Both the position numbers and the translations under genes were made by a program. 64,000 nucleotides of DNA, taken from Prescottella sp. R16. GTDB taxonomy: Bacteria > Actinomycetota > Actinomycetes > Mycobacteriales > Mycobacteriaceae. Location: positions 1,984,001 to 2,048,000 of the forward strand of contig NZ_CP130943.1 in assembly GCF_030656875.1 (NCBI RefSeq), written 5' to 3'. Positions 43,577-64,000 of this stretch are shown piece by piece. The notes beneath the pieces were generated by a model. The model saw nothing but the letters and a program-made list of their open reading frames with translations, was not told the DNA's origin and ran no database searches. Numbering within the stretch: position 1 is the stretch's first letter; every line of letters starts with the position of its first letter.

Positions 43577-45556
43577 CTAGCCGATCCGCAACGGATCGAC
43601 CTGCACCCGCACCGGCCCCGGCGTGCGTTTCGCACTGCGCACGGCCTGCGCATCGGCGAGCGCCCGGGCCAGCGCGCGCCGGCGCCGCGCGGCACCCGGA
43701 CGAGCATCCGCTGGACGTCGTCGGGTTCGGGTTCGTCGCTCGCGAACGGCAGCCGCTCCCCGGCGGCAGCGGTACCGGGCCGAGCAGTTCGGCGCCGTCG
43801 GGCAGGACGGTCGCGTCCAGCAGATCGGTGACGGACACCGCGGTGCCGTCGACGGCGGCCAGGTGCACGGCCGGCGGGAAGCCGACCTCGGCGCGTTCGG
43901 CGAGCTGGGCGCGGGCATGCCACACCGGGTCCCAGCGCACCAGCGCCTGCACGGTGGGGATCCCGGAATCGGCGACGACCACGACCTGGCCGCCGTCGCG
44001 GTGGGAACGGACCAGCGTCGACGCCGTCATCCACCGGCGCAGCGTCTCCTCGGCAGCACGCAGGTCGGCGCGGCCGAGCAGCGCCCAACCGTCGAGCAGC
44101 AACGCGGCGCCGTAGCCGCCGGGCATCACCGGTTCGGCGCCGACGGTCGCGACGACCAGTTTCGGGCCCGCCTCGATCTCGGCCTTGACGTCGGATCCGC
44201 CGGACGTGTGGACGGCGACGCCGGCGAAGGCACGTCCCAGCTCCTCGGCGGTGCGGCCGGCCCCGACGACGACGGCCCGCAGGGCGCGGGCGCCACACGC
44301 GTGGCAGCGGTGGCCCGTGTCGGCGACGCCGCACCACTTGCACGTCGGGGAGCCGGCCCGTCGGGTCCGGCGGCTGCGGGCAGTGCGAGGGGGCCGTTGC
44401 AGCGCCGGCAACGGGCGGGGGCTCGACACTTGGCGCACGCGAGCGACGGTACGTAGCCGCGGCGCGGAACCTGCACCAGCACACCCGATCCCGCGGCAAG
44501 GGCCTGCCGGGCCGCGGCGAACGCGATCGCCGGCAGCCGGGCGGCCCGAGCCCCGGGATCGCGGGCGAGGGCCTGATCGCTGTCGGCGAGCGCGGTGATC
44601 TTCGGGGATCGGGCGCGGACGGTGTCCCGGGCGGCGACGAGATCGTGCGCCCACCCGGATTCGACGAGTGCCTGTGCTTCCGCGGTCCGGGCGTGCCCGG
44701 CGACGACGACGGCGCATCCGGCAGTGTGCGCCCGCAGCAGTGCCACCTCCCGCGCGTGCGGATACGGGGACCGCGGCTCGGACAGGCTCGAGTCGCCGTC
44801 GTCCCACACGACGATCAGGCCGAGGTCGGGGGTCGGCGCGAACACCGAGGCCCGGGTGCCGACGACGACGCGGGCGGTGCCGCGCAGCGCCGCGAGCCAG
44901 CGCCGGTACCGTGCGGACGGCCCCAGCCCGGCGGCGAGTCCCACGACATGCTGTGCGCCGAGCAGGTTTTCGCATGCCGCGACGAGCCGGTCGAGGTCAC
45001 GCTGATCGGGGACGACCAGCACGACACCGCGGCCGGACGACGCCACCACCCCGGCGAGTTCGGCCAGGCGCAGACACCAGTCCTCGCCGGGCAGGGCCTG
45101 CCAGACGGCCCGCGGGCTGCGGCCGGCGGCGAGGGCGTCGACGAAGTTGCCGCCGTGCACGTACGACGCCCACGCGTCCGCGTCCACCGTCGGACGTTCG
45201 GGCGGCGGAACCGGATCGGGCGTCTCGGCCTCGACCTTGGCGTGCCGCGGCGGGATCGCCAACCGGAGCACGTCCGCGCGGGTGCCGGCATACCGGTCGG
45301 CGACGGCGTCGACCAGGCGGCGCACCTCCGGGGTGAGGACCTGTTCGGCGGACACGATCCGGTCGAGCCACGCCAACCGTCCGCGATGCTCGCTGGAGTC
45401 CCGACGCTCGAGCAGGAAACCGTCGACGAGGCGTCCCGAGAACCGCACCCGCACCCGTACCCCGGGCCGGGCCTGCTCGTCGAGGTCCGCGGGGATCAGG
45501 TAGTCGAACTCGCGGTCGAGATGCGCAACCGGAAGCAGCGGCAGCACGCGCGCCAC
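43577..45556 (-). pseudogene. priA: PriA-like protein, frameshifted copy (arm C)
   Basis: Three single-base losses relative to arm B break the frame: a G near 43678, a C in the run 43758-43761 and a C in the run 44357-44359. The first two lie close to the C-terminal coding end, the third near the zinc-binding region. The rest matches arm B. Confidence 0.9.
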
Positions 45557-45618
45557 GGGCGCCTGTGCTGCCGCTGCCTTCTCGGTGCCGGTCAGGGGGC
45601 CGACTCTCGGGGCCGGGG

Positions 45619-46830
45619 CTACAGACCGGCGGCCGCGCGGAGCTTCTCGGCGCGGTCGGTGCGCTCCCACGGCAGATCGACGTCGGTGCGGCCGAAGTGG
45701 CCGTACGCGGCGGTGGCCGCGTAGATCGGGCGCAGCAGATCCAGGTCGCGGATGATCGCACCCGGACGCAGATCGAACACCTCGCTGATCGCGTTCTGGA
45801 TGGTGGCGACGTCGACCTTCTCGGTGCCGAACGCCTCGACGAACAGGCCGACCGGGGCGGCCTTGCCGATCGCGTACGCGACCTGCACCTCGATGCGGTC
45901 CGCCAGTCCGGCCGCGATCGCGTTCTTGGCGACCCAACGCATCGCGTACGCGGCGCTGCGGTCCACCTTCGACGGATCCTTGCCCGAGAACGCGCCGCCG
46001 CCGTGACGGGCCATGCCGCCGTACGTGTCGACGATGATCTTGCGGCCCGTCAGACCCGCGTCGCCCATCGGGCCACCGAGGACGAACTTGCCGGTCGGGT
46101 TGACCAGCAGGCGCACATCCGAGGTGTCCAGGTCGATGTCGAGCTCGGACAGCACGTGGCCGAGCACCTTCTCCCGCAGATCCGGGGTCAGCAGATTGTC
46201 CAGGTCGATGTCCGCGGCGTGCTGCGTGGAGATGACGACCGTGTCGAGGCGGACCGGGCGGTCGCCGTCGTACTCGATGGTGACCTGGGTCTTGCCGTCG
46301 GGACGCAGGTACGGCAGCACCCCGGTCTTGCGGACCTCGGTGAGCCGGCGCGACAACCGATGCGCGAGCGCGATCGGCAGCGGCATCAGCTCGGGCGTGT
46401 CGGTGCACGCGTACCCGAACATCAGGCCCTGGTCACCGGCACCCTGCCGATCGAGTTCGTCGTCGGTGACCCCGCCGACCCGCGCCTCGTGCGAGTGGTC
46501 GACGCCCTGCGCGATCTCCGGCGACTGCGCACCGATCGCGATGTTGACGCCACACGAGTTGCCGTCGAAACCCTTGGCCGACGAGTCGTAGCCGATCTCG
46601 AGGACCACGTCGCGCACGATCTTCGGGATGTCGACGTACGCGGAGGTCGTGACCTCGCCCGCGACGTGCACCTGTCCGGTCGTCACCAGGGTCTCGACCG
46701 CGACCCGGCTGCGCGGATCGGCCTCGAGCATCGCATCGAGAATGGAGTCACTGATGGCATCACAGATCTTGTCCGGGTGACCCTCGGTCACGGACTCACT
46801 GGTGAATAGCCGCTTGCCGGACGTGCTCAC
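45619..46830 (-). CDS. metK: S-adenosylmethionine synthase, intact copy (arm C)
   Basis: A 403-residue copy with the same protein sequence as arm B. Two of three copies therefore agree on the CCC reading at the arm A frameshift. Confidence 0.95.
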   Translation of the reverse strand: MSTSGKRLFTSESVTEGHPDKICDAISDSILDAMLEADPRSRVAVETLVTTGQVHVAGEVTTSAYVDIPKIVRDVVLEIGYDSSAKGFDGNSCGVNIAIGAQSPEIAQGVDHSHEARVGGVTDDELDRQGAGDQGLMFGYACTDTPELMPLPIALAHRLSRRLTEVRKTGVLPYLRPDGKTQVTIEYDGDRPVRLDTVVISTQHAADIDLDNLLTPDLREKVLGHVLSELDIDLDTSDVRLLVNPTGKFVLGGPMGDAGLTGRKIIVDTYGGMARHGGGAFSGKDPSKVDRSAAYAMRWVAKNAIAAGLADRIEVQVAYAIGKAAPVGLFVEAFGTEKVDVATIQNAISEVFDLRPGAIIRDLDLLRPIYAATAAYGHFGRTDVDLPWERTDRAEKLRAAAGL

Positions 46831-46942
46831 AGATCTCCCTCTCGACACTTACGCCATTACGTTTCTGCTTACTTCTATTGAATACCGCACACCACACCCG
46901 TGCCAGGAACGCGTCCCACGAAGTGACACGAGGATTCGTGTG

Positions 46943-49216
<2,274 letters not shown>

Positions 49217-49223
49217 GTATTGC

Positions 49224-49544
49224 TCAGGCCTCGAAGTCGAAGCGAGCGAGCAGAGCCTTGCGCTGCCGATCGCCGAGGCCACGCAGGCGACGGGTCGGAG
49301 CGATCTCCAGCTCGGTCATGATCTCCTGTGCCTTGACCTTGCCGACCTTGGGCAGGGCTTCGAGCAGAGCCGACACCTTCATCTTGCCGAGGATCTCGTC
49401 CTCTTCGGCATCCTTCAGGACCTGCTTGAGGTCGGTGCCGCCGCGCTTGAGGCGCTCCTTGAGCTCAGCCCGGGCCTTGCGGGCGGCAGCCGCCTTCTCC
49501 AGAGCAGCAGCGCGCTGCTCGTCGGTCAACTGGGGAAGGGCCAC
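49224..49544 (-). CDS. mihF: mIHF, intact copy (arm C)
   Basis: A 106-residue copy, unchanged from arms A and B. Confidence 0.94.
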   Translation of the reverse strand: MALPQLTDEQRAAALEKAAAARKARAELKERLKRGGTDLKQVLKDAEEDEILGKMKVSALLEALPKVGKVKAQEIMTELEIAPTRRLRGLGDRQRKALLARFDFEA

Positions 49545-49975
49545 GGTTCCTCCGTCTCGTCGTGTGCAATTCCAACATCACCCGGGTGGCCCGGGAGTGT
49601 CACATCCCCCGGATAACCAGGGGCGATAGCGACCGTACTCACGCAGGGCGACGATTGCTAACCCACCCCCGGCGTCGACGCCGGATTCGGGTGGGTTATG
49701 CGCACATTCGCAGGTGCGTTCGATTCCTGCCGTCGCCGCACCCCCGGACCCCGCACCTCGGCCGACCCCATAGGCCTGCAGAAGACATCACCGCAGGTAG
49801 AACTGCATTTATCGAGACTGTGACCGATTCGGCGCAGCACCGGAGCGTGGCATGGACCACAGTCTGCGACGCGGTACCGGCCCGATCCGAAAAAAATTCC
49901 CGAAATCTGTACTGCCGCACACATCCACGCCCCCCGGGAACGACGGAGGCCGGGTGTGGCGGCCTCACCCGACCT
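49545..49975 (-). other. Copy of the pyrF-mihF intergenic region (arm C)
   Basis: As in arms A and B but one base shorter: the C run in the compound hairpin (49666-49670) has five bases instead of six. No gene seen. Confidence 0.85.
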
Positions 49976-50808
49976 CTAGGCCTGCAGGAACGCGAACGAG
50001 TCCACGGACCGCGAGACGGCCTCCTGCAGTGCCGCAACAGACGGTCCTGCCCGCAGCACCTCCCGCGAGACGTTGGGCACGACGGCGTGGAGGCAGTCGC
50101 CCGCGAGCCGGCGCACATCGTCCGCGGTACCGCCCTGCGCCCCCACCCCCGGCATGAGGATCGGCCCGTGCAGGCCGCTCAGATCCGGGGCGTCGGCGAG
50201 GGTGGCCCCGACCACCACACCGACCGAGCCGAGCACCTCGGCGCCGGCGTTGCGGGCGGCGGCCTCGTCGACCATCGTCTGGGCGACGGACCGGCCGTCC
50301 GCCGTCACCGACCGCTGCACCTGCGCACCCTCCGGGTTGGAGGTCGCGGCGAGCACGAACAGGCCGCCGTGGTTGCGTTCGGCCAGCTCGAGCACCGGAT
50401 TCAACGACCCGAACCCGAGATACGGAGACACCGTCACCGCGTCGGATGCGAGCGGCGACCCGGCACCGAGCCACGCGCGGGCATACGCGTTCATCGTGGA
50501 GCCGATGTCACCGCGCTTGGCGTCGGCGACGACCAGCGTGCCGGCCTCACGCAACACCTCGATGATGCGTTCGAGGACCGCGACACCACCCGACCCGTAC
50601 GCCTCGAAGAACGCGACCTGCGGCTTGACGAGCGCGACCCGGCCCACGAACGCCTCGACGCACAGCTCACCGAACTTCTCGAGCCCGTCGACGTCGTCGG
50701 TGAGGCCCCAGGACTGCAACAGCTCGGGGTGCGGGTCGATGCCGACGCACAACGGACCGTGCCGGCGCATCGCCGCGGCCAGCCGCGCCCCGAACGTCGT
50801 GTCGGACG

Positions 50809-50812
<4 letters not shown>
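49976..50812 (-). CDS. pyrF: Orotidine-5'-phosphate decarboxylase, intact copy (arm C)
   Basis: Full 278 residues, same as arm A, including [11 protein letters not shown]. It reads straight on into carB, which confirms that the arm B break at junction 2 is not the native arrangement. Confidence 0.95.
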
Positions 50813-54152
<3,340 letters not shown>

Positions 54153-54153
<1 letters not shown>

Positions 54154-55310
54154 TAGTTCTTGTCTCCCTCGAGCAGGCTGGCGAAACGGTCGAACAGGTA
54201 GGACGCGTCGTGCGGGCCGGACGCGGCCTCGGGGTGGTACTGCACGGAGAACGCGCGGTCGTCGAGCAGGCGCACACCCTCGACGGCGCCGTCGTTGGCG
54301 CAGGTGTGGCTGATGACGGCGCGGCCGAACGGGGTGTCGAACTCCTGGCCGGCCTCCCCTTCCAGGGCGAAGCCGTGGTTCTGGGCGGTGATCGCGATAC
54401 GCCCGGTGGCGTGCTCGACGACGGGGATGTTGATGCCCCGGTGCCCGAACTTCATCTTGTAGGTGTTCAGTCCCAGCGCGCGGCCGAGGATCTGGTTGCC
54501 GAAGCAGATGCCGAACAACGGGATGCCCTGGCCGAGGATCTCCTTGGTCAGGTGGACCGTGTCGTCCGCGGTCGCCGGGTCACCGGGGCCGTTGGACAGG
54601 AAGACACCGTCGGCCTTCAGGTCGAGCAGGTCGTGCAGCGTCGTCTTCGCCGGCAGCACGTGCACCCGCATACCGCGCTCGGCGAACATCTGCGGGGTGC
54701 TCGACTTGATACCCAGGTCGATCGCGGCGACGGTGTAGCGGACCTCGCCCTTCGGCTCGATGATGTAGCCGCCGGGCGTGGTGACCTCGGCGGTGAGGTT
54801 CAGGCCGAGCATCGACGGCTGGCCCTTGACCCGCTCGAGCAGGACGTCGACGTCGGCCAGCGCGTCACCGGAGAAGATGCCGGCGCGCATCGAGCCGCGG
54901 GTGCGCAGGTGGCGGACCAGCGCACGGGTGTCGATGCCGGCGATACCGACGACGCCCTGCCGGACCAGTTCGTCCTGCAGCGAGCCGGTCGCCCGCCAGT
55001 TGGAGGTCACGCGGGAGGGGTCGCGGACCACGTAGCCGGCCACCCAGATCCGGGACCCGGCGGGGTCGCCGTCCCGCCCGACCGACTCGTTGTCCTCGTC
55101 GTTCCAGCCGGTGTTGCCGATCTGAGGTGCCGTCGACACCACGATCTGCCGGTGGTAGCTGGGGTCGGTGAGGGTCTCCTGGTAGCCGGTCATGCCGGTG
55201 CTGAAGACCGCTTCCCCGAGGGTCTGTCCCACCGCACCGAAGCTGGTGCCGCGGAAGACCCGGCCGTCCTCGAGAACCAGGACCGCCATATTGCTGTCAA
55301 AGGCGCTCAT
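54153..55310 (-). CDS. carA: Carbamoyl-phosphate synthase small subunit, intact copy (arm C)
   Basis: A 385-residue copy, same as arm A, with the nucleophile Cys in FGICFGNQ. Confidence 0.96.
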
Positions 55311-55848
55311 GCGTCTTCTCCGTTCTGCTCGACCTCACCAGAGCCCGCCGCATTCGCTGAATCGTCACTGCTTGTCTCACGTACCCATACCGGGTACATC
55401 GTCTTGTCGTCGCCACGGAATCCCGTGTCGATCTCGGTGCCGGTGGGCAACTCCCACCGGATCACCAGGACCCCGTCCTTCGTCATCACCTTCCCGGCGA
55501 GCCCCCGCTCGGTCCGGATCGCCCGGATCGATTCGTTCGGGATCCAGATCGCCGACGCGCCGTCGCGTTCGAGGAGGATGCCGCGGGTCCACCGGCTCAG
55601 TTCACCGGTGGCCCGGAAACCGATGTCGCCCACCGCGATCCGGTCCTGCCAGCTCGGGGCCATCGTGCTGCCCACGTACAGGCCGGTGCTCGGCGCGATC
55701 AGCTGCTCACCCAGGTCGGTCGGAACCGCGGCAGTTTCCCGATCCGATCGGACTGGCGGGCCGCCCGACCCTTCCAACCGCGGTACATCAGGAACACCAG
55801 CAGCACCCACACCGCGATGCAGCCGACCACCCACAGGAGTCGTGCCAT
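55307..55848 (-). pseudogene. PH-like membrane protein of the pyr operon, frameshifted copy (arm C)
   Basis: One G/C is missing at about 55730 (CTGCCGCGG on the coding strand, CTGCCCGCGG in arms A and D), shifting the frame after about residue 40, between the membrane helix and the soluble domain. Confidence 0.88.
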
Positions 55849-55850
55849 CG

Positions 55851-57242
55851 TCAACGCACCTCTTCCCGTGTCCGCACCACACCGTCACGAGCCGTGATCC
55901 GCCCCCGCAGCACGGTGGTCGTGACCTTCGCGGGCAACGTCATCGCCTCGTACGGCGTGTTGTTCGCCACCGACGCCAGAGCCGGGCCGTGTACCGTCCA
56001 CTCGGCGTCCGGGTCGATCAGCACCAGGTTCGCCGGCTCCCCCACCGCGATCGGACGGCCCTGGTCGTCGAGACCGGTGATCTCGGCGGGCCGCTCGCTC
56101 ATGACGCGGGCGACGCCGCGCCAGTCCAGCAGGCCGGGACGCACCATCGTCTCCACCACGATCGACAGCGCCGTCTCGAGGCCGAGCATGCCCGGACGGG
56201 CCTGCGCGAACTCGCAGCACTTGTCCTGCTCCGCATGCGGGGCGTGATCGGTGGCGACACAGTCGATGATGCCCTCGGCCAGACCGCGGCGCAGCGCAGC
56301 GACGTCCGACGCCTCCCGCAGCGGCGGGTTGACCTTGTTGACGGCGTCGTACGTCTCGAGACGGGAGTCGTCGAGCAGCAGGTGGTGCGGGGTGACCTCC
56401 GCGGTGATCGCAATGCCCTGACTGCGGGCCCACTTCACGAGTTCCACGGATCCGGCCGTCGATGCGTGGCAGATGTGGACGCGGGCACCGGCGTCGCGGG
56501 CGAGCAGCGCGTCCCGCGCCACGATCGACTCCTCCGCGGCGCGCGGCCAGCCGGCCAGACCCAGCCGGGCCGCGGTGGGACCCTCGTGCGCGACCGCACC
56601 GGCGGTGAGCCGCGGCTCCTCCGCATGCTGCGCGATCAGCACACCCAGCGACGCCGAGTACTCCAGCGCCCGGCGCATGATCAGCGGGTCGTACACGCAG
56701 TGGCCGTCGTCGGAGAACACCTTGACCTTGCCGACACCGGCGGCCATCGTCGCCATCTCGGCGAGCTGCTTGCCCTCGAGCCCGACGGTGACGGCACCGA
56801 CCGGGTGCACATCGACCAGGCCGACCTCCTGGCCGCGGCGCCACACGTGGTCGGTGATCACCGCGGTGTCGGCGACCGGGCTGGTGTTCGCCATCGCGAA
56901 CACCGCGGTGTACCCGCCGAGTGCTGCCGCCGCCGACCCGGTGTCGATGGTCTCGGTGTCCTCGCGGCCGGGCTCACGCAGATGCGTGTGCATGTCCACG
57001 AAACCGGGCAGCAGGATCTGGCCCGCGCCGTCGATCACCTCGACGGCACCGGCGGCCGCCAGCCCCGGGCCGATCTCGAGGATCTGCCCGTCCCCGATCA
57101 GCACGTCGGTCGGCTCGCCCTCCCCGTACACCAGAACGTTCTCGATCAACACGTTCCCGCTCGCGGACATGTGCGGCGCCACCTTCTTCTCGTTACTCGT
57201 CGTAGTCGTGTTCGTTGTCGCTGTCGCGTCCCGATCGCTCAC
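55851..57242 (-). CDS. pyrC: Dihydroorotase, intact copy (arm C)
   Basis: A 463-residue copy, same as arm A, metal-site motifs intact. Its 5' end faces the fold-back point; the arm D copy starts 200 bp away on the other strand. Confidence 0.95.
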   Translation of the reverse strand: MSDRDATATTNTTTTSNEKKVAPHMSASGNVLIENVLVYGEGEPTDVLIGDGQILEIGPGLAAAGAVEVIDGAGQILLPGFVDMHTHLREPGREDTETIDTGSAAAALGGYTAVFAMANTSPVADTAVITDHVWRRGQEVGLVDVHPVGAVTVGLEGKQLAEMATMAAGVGKVKVFSDDGHCVYDPLIMRRALEYSASLGVLIAQHAEEPRLTAGAVAHEGPTAARLGLAGWPRAAEESIVARDALLARDAGARVHICHASTAGSVELVKWARSQGIAITAEVTPHHLLLDDSRLETYDAVNKVNPPLREASDVAALRRGLAEGIIDCVATDHAPHAEQDKCCEFAQARPGMLGLETALSIVVETMVRPGLLDWRGVARVMSERPAEITGLDDQGRPIAVGEPANLVLIDPDAEWTVHGPALASVANNTPYEAMTLPAKVTTTVLRGRITARDGVVRTREEVR

Positions 57243-57342
57243 GCGACCTCATCCGTTCCCACCAGCAACCGGAACAGGACCGCCATCCGCACGTGGACAC
57301 CGTTCGTGACCTGCTGCAGGACAGCCGTTTCGGTGAATCCGC
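57239..57342 (-). pseudogene. pyrB: pyrB 3' fragment (arm C)
   Basis: The last ~34 codons of pyrB. One T is missing in the T-run near 57328-57330 (GTTTCGG instead of GTTTTCGG). Homology to arm A ends at 57342. Confidence 0.9.
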
Positions 57343-57367
57343 ACGTGGACCGAAAACGGCTGTCCTG
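57317..57367. other. Inversion junction 3 (C/D) within pyrB
   Basis: A near-perfect stem, AGGACAGCCGTTTCGGT opposite ACCGAAAACGGCTGTCCT, surrounds a 14-nt loop (57335-57348). The loop and its edge, ATCCGCACGTGGAC (57337-57350), repeat a 14-nt string found 52 bp earlier at 57285-57298. The transition therefore looks like slippage at ATCCGC followed by a strand switch. Confidence 0.88.
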
Positions 57368-57445
57368 CAGCAGGTCACGAACGGTGTCCACGTGCGGATG
57401 GCGGTCCTGTTCCGGTTGCTGGTGGGAACGGATGAGGTCGCGTGA
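57349..57445 (+). pseudogene. pyrB: pyrB 3' fragment (arm D)
   Basis: The last ~32 codons of pyrB in plus orientation, overlapping the pyrC start by 4 nt as in arm A. There is no start codon of its own and no full gene to the left. Confidence 0.9.
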
Positions 57446-58837
57446 GCGATCGGGACGCGACAGCGACAACGAACACGACTACGACGAGTAACGAGAAGAA
57501 GGTGGCGCCGCACATGTCCGCGAGCGGGAACGTGTTGATCGAGAACGTTCTGGTGTACGGGGAGGGCGAGCCGACCGACGTGCTGATCGGGGACGGGCGG
57601 GCAGATCCTCGAGATCGGCCCGGGGCTGGCGGCCGCCGGTGCCGTCGAGGTGATCGACGGCGCGGGCCAGATCCTGCTGCCCGGTTTCGTGGACATGCAC
57701 ACGCATCTGCGTGAGCCCGGCCGCGAGGACACCGAGACCATCGACACCGGGTCGGCGGCGGCAGCACTCGGCGGGTACACCGCGGTGTTCGCGATGGCGA
57801 ACACCAGCCCGGTCGCCGACACCGCGGTGATCACCGACCACGTGTGGCGCCGCGGCCAGGAGGTCGGCCTGGTCGATGTGCACCCGGTCGGTGCCGTCAC
57901 CGTCGGGCTCGAGGGCAAGCAGCTCGCCGAGATGGCGACGATGGCCGCCGGTGTCGGCAAGGTCAAGGTGTTCTCCGACGACGGCCACTGCGTGTACGAC
58001 CCGCTGATCATGCGCCGGGCGCTGGAGTACTCGGCGTCGCTGGGTGTGCTGATCGCGCAGCATGCGGAGGAGCCGCGGCTCACCGCCGGTGCGGTCGCGC
58101 ACGAGGGTCCCACCGCGGCCCGGCTGGGTCTGGCCGGCTGGCCGCGCGCCGCGGAGGAGTCGATCGTGGCGCGGGACGCGCTGCTCGCCCGCGACGCCGG
58201 TGCCCGCGTCCACATCTGCCACGCATCGACGGCCGGATCCGTGGAACTCGTGAAGTGGGCCCGCAGTCAGGGCATTGCGATCACCGCGGAGGTCACCCCG
58301 CACCACCTGCTGCTCGACGACTCCCGTCTCGAGACGTACGACGCCGTCAACAAGGTCAACCCGCCGCTGCGGGAGGCGTCGGACGTCGCTGCGCTGCGCC
58401 GCGGTCTGGCCGAGGGCATCATCGACTGTGTCGCCACCGATCACGCCCCGCATGCGGAGCAGGACAAGTGCTGCGAGTTCGCGCAGGCCCGTCCGGGCAT
58501 GCTCGGCCTCGAGACGGCGCTGTCGATCGTGGTGGAGACGATGGTGCGTCCCGGCCTGCTGGACTGGCGCGGCGTCGCCCGCGTCATGAGCGAGCGGCCC
58601 GCCGAGATCACCGGTCTCGACGACCAGGGCCGTCCGATCGCGGTGGGGGAGCCGGCGAACCTGGTGCTGATCGACCCGGACGCCGAGTGGACGGTACACG
58701 GCCCGGCTCTGGCGTCGGTGGCGAACAACACGCCGTACGAGGCGATGACGTTGCCCGCGAAGGTCACGACCACCGTGCTGCGGGGGCGGATCACGGCTCG
58801 TGACGGTGTGGTGCGGACACGGGAAGAGGTGCGTTGA
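57442..58837 (+). pseudogene. pyrC: Dihydroorotase, frameshifted copy (arm D)
   Basis: Four extra bases (GGGC duplicated, about 57594-57601) shift the frame after about residue 51 (IGDG). The downstream frame, carrying all the metal-site motifs, stays open from about 57650 to the stop. Confidence 0.9.
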
Positions 58838-58839
58838 CG

Positions 58840-59382
58840 ATGGCACGACTCCTGTGGGTGGTCGGCTGCATCGCGGTGTGGGTGCTGCTGGTGTTCCTGA
58901 TGTACCGCGGTTGGAAGGGTCGGGCGGCCCGCCAGTCCGATCGGATCGGGAAACTGCCCGCGGTTCCGACCGACCTGGGTGAGCAGCTGATCGCGCCGAG
59001 CACCGGCCTGTACGTGGGCAGCACGATGGCCCCGAGCTGGCAGGACCGGATCGCGGTGGGCGACATCGGTTTCCGGGCCACCGGTGAACTGAGCCGGTGG
59101 ACCCGCGGCATCCTCCTCGAACGCGACGGCGCGTCGGCGATCTGGATCCCGAACGAATCGATCCGGGCGATCCGGACCGAGCGGGGGCTCGCCGGGAAGG
59201 TGATGACGAAGGACGGGGTCCTGGTGATCCGGTGGGAGTTGCCCACCGGCACCGAGATCGACACGGGATTCCGTGGCGACGACAAGACGATGTACCCGGT
59301 ATGGGTACGTGAGACAAGCAGTGACGATTCAGCGAATGCGGCGGGCTCTGGTGAGGTCGAGCAGAACGGAGAAGACGCATGA
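58840..59382 (+). CDS. Membrane-anchored PH-like domain protein, intact copy (arm D)
   Basis: Same protein as arm A (about 180 residues), with the frame intact at LPAVPTDLG where the arm C copy is broken. Same ATG and GAAGAGG. Confidence 0.78.
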   Translation: MARLLWVVGCIAVWVLLVFLMYRGWKGRAARQSDRIGKLPAVPTDLGEQLIAPSTGLYVGSTMAPSWQDRIAVGDIGFRATGELSRWTRGILLERDGASAIWIPNESIRAIRTERGLAGKVMTKDGVLVIRWELPTGTEIDTGFRGDDKTMYPVWVRETSSDDSANAAGSGEVEQNGEDA

Positions 59383-60535
59383 GCGCCTTTGACAGCAATA
59401 TGGCGGTCCTGGTTCTCGAGGACGGCCGGGTCTTCCGCGGCACCAGCTTCGGTGCGGTGGGACAGACCCTCGGGGAAGCGGTCTTCAGCACCGGCATGAC
59501 CGGCTACCAGGAGACCCTCACCGACCCCAGCTACCACCGGCAGATCGTGGTGTCGACGGCACCTCAGATCGGCAACACCGGCTGGAACGACGAGGACAAC
59601 GAGTCGGTCGGGCGGGACGGCGACCCCGCCGGGTCCCGGATCTGGGTGGCCGGCTACGTGGTCCGCGACCCCTCCCGCGTGACCTCCAACTGGCGGGCGA
59701 CCGGCTCGCTGCAGGACGAACTGGTCCGGCAGGGCGTCGTCGGTATCGCCGGCATCGACACCCGTGCGCTGGTCCGCCACCTGCGCACCCGCGGCTCGAT
59801 GCGCGCCGGCATCTTCTCCGGTGACGCGCTGGCCGACGTCGACGTCCTGCTCGAGCGGGTCAAGGGCCAGCCGTCGATGCTCGGCCTGAACCTCACCGCC
59901 GAGGTCACCACGCCCGGCGGCTACATCATCGAGCCGAAGGGCGAGGTCCGCTACACCGTCGCCGCGATCGACCTGGGTATCAAGTCGAGCACCCCGCAGA
60001 TGTTCGCCGAGCGCGGTATGCGGGTGCACGTGCTGCCGGCGAAGACGACGCTGCACGACCTGCTCGACCTGAAGGCCGACGGTGTCTTCCTGTCCAACGG
60101 CCCCGGTGACCCGGCGACCGCGGACGACACGGTCCACCTGACCAAGGAGATCCTCGGCCAGGGCATCCCGTTGTTCGGCATCTGCTTCGGCAACCAGATC
60201 CTCGGCCGCGCGCTGGGACTGAACACCTACAAGATGAAGTTCGGGCACCGGGGCATCAACATCCCCGTCGTCGAGCACGCCACCGGGCGTATCGCGATCA
60301 CCGCCCAGAACCACGGCTTCGCCCTGGAAGGGGAGGCCGGCCAGGAGTTCGACACCCCGTTCGGCCGCGCCGTCATCAGCCACACCTGCGCCAACGACGG
60401 CGCCGTCGAGGGTGTGCGCCTGCTCGACGACCGCGCGTTCTCCGTGCAGTACCACCCCGAGGCCGCGTCCGGCCCGCACGACGCGTCCTACCTGTTCGAC
60501 CGTTTCGCCAGCCTGCTCGAGGGAGACAAGAACTA

Positions 60536-60536
<1 letters not shown>
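59379..60536 (+). CDS. carA: Carbamoyl-phosphate synthase small subunit, intact copy (arm D)
   Basis: A 385-residue copy with the same protein sequence as arms A and C. Confidence 0.96.
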
Positions 60537-63876
<3,340 letters not shown>

Positions 63877-63880
<4 letters not shown>

Positions 63881-64000
63881 CGTCCGACACGACGTTCGGG
63901 GCGCGGCTGGCCGCGGCGATGCGCCGGCACGGTCCGTTGTGCGTCGGCATCGACCCGCACCCCGAGCTGTTGCAGTCCTGGGGCCTCACCGACGACGTCG
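63877..64000 (+). CDS. pyrF: Orotidine-5'-phosphate decarboxylase, start of the arm D copy
   Basis: The first 41 codons ([19 protein letters not shown], then [12 protein letters not shown]) before the window ends. No difference from arm A is seen. Confidence 0.9.

Noticed and set aside
43051..44975. Long minus-strand frames joining pyrF and priA pieces at junction 2
   Set aside because: They do not keep the true priA frame into pyrF; the priA stop lies between them. Not a meaningful gene fusion.

Overview
The window is high-G+C actinobacterial chromosome with many GTG starts and 4-nt stop/start overlaps. Gene content and order match the Corynebacteriales, most likely Rhodococcus or a close relative. 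Supporting signs are mIHF, a helicase-motif-less PriA, the B-4DMT gene between aroQ and pepQ, and a PH-like gene between pyrC and carA. Two blocks that I recall as separate in Mycobacterium tuberculosis (alaS...nusB and pyrR...priA) are joined here.

Positions 1-36614 read as ordinary, mostly single-copy sequence. First comes the tail of an AI-2E-family permease, then an acyl-CoA ligase and a zinc peptidase (both minus strand), aspS, an aminoglycoside-phosphotransferase-fold kinase, and a TetR regulator with a clear operator. A 52-residue Cys-rich microprotein follows under a CsoR-like palindrome, then rarA, alaS, ruvX, mltG, aroE, a prepilin peptidase, aroC-aroK-aroB-aroQ (shikimate pathway), a B-4DMT membrane protein, pepQ, efp and nusB. 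The pyrimidine operon pyrR-pyrB-pyrC-(PH-like)-carA-carB-pyrF has a PyrR-type RNA site before pyrR. It is followed by mihF-gmk-rpoZ-coaBC and then metK-priA.

From 36615 to the end there is no new gene: everything is a re-copied part of 22843-36632. The plus-strand original (arm A) folds back at the 18-bp hairpin after priA into minus-strand arm B (36641-43530: priA, metK, coaBC, rpoZ, gmk, mihF, truncated pyrF). At 43531-43541 arm B is joined to a second, direct minus-strand copy, arm C (43542-57342), which starts again at the same hairpin and runs through priA...pyrF, carB, carA, PH-like, pyrC and the end of pyrB. At about 57342 the sequence folds back again into plus-strand arm D (57349-64000: end of pyrB, pyrC, PH-like, carA, carB, start of pyrF). 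The overall form is direct / inverted / direct, with a nested 6.9-kb tandem duplication. This is the geometry of a tandem inversion duplication, but also of fold-back chimeras and mis-assembly.

In the stretches I compared the arms differ only by small indels, nearly all in G or C runs. These frameshift metK and priA in A, priA and the PH-like gene in C, and pyrC in D; arm B is free of them. Every duplicated gene still has at least one intact copy. I cannot decide from sequence alone between a recent in vivo rearrangement with consensus errors and a library or assembly artefact; the artefact looks somewhat more likely.
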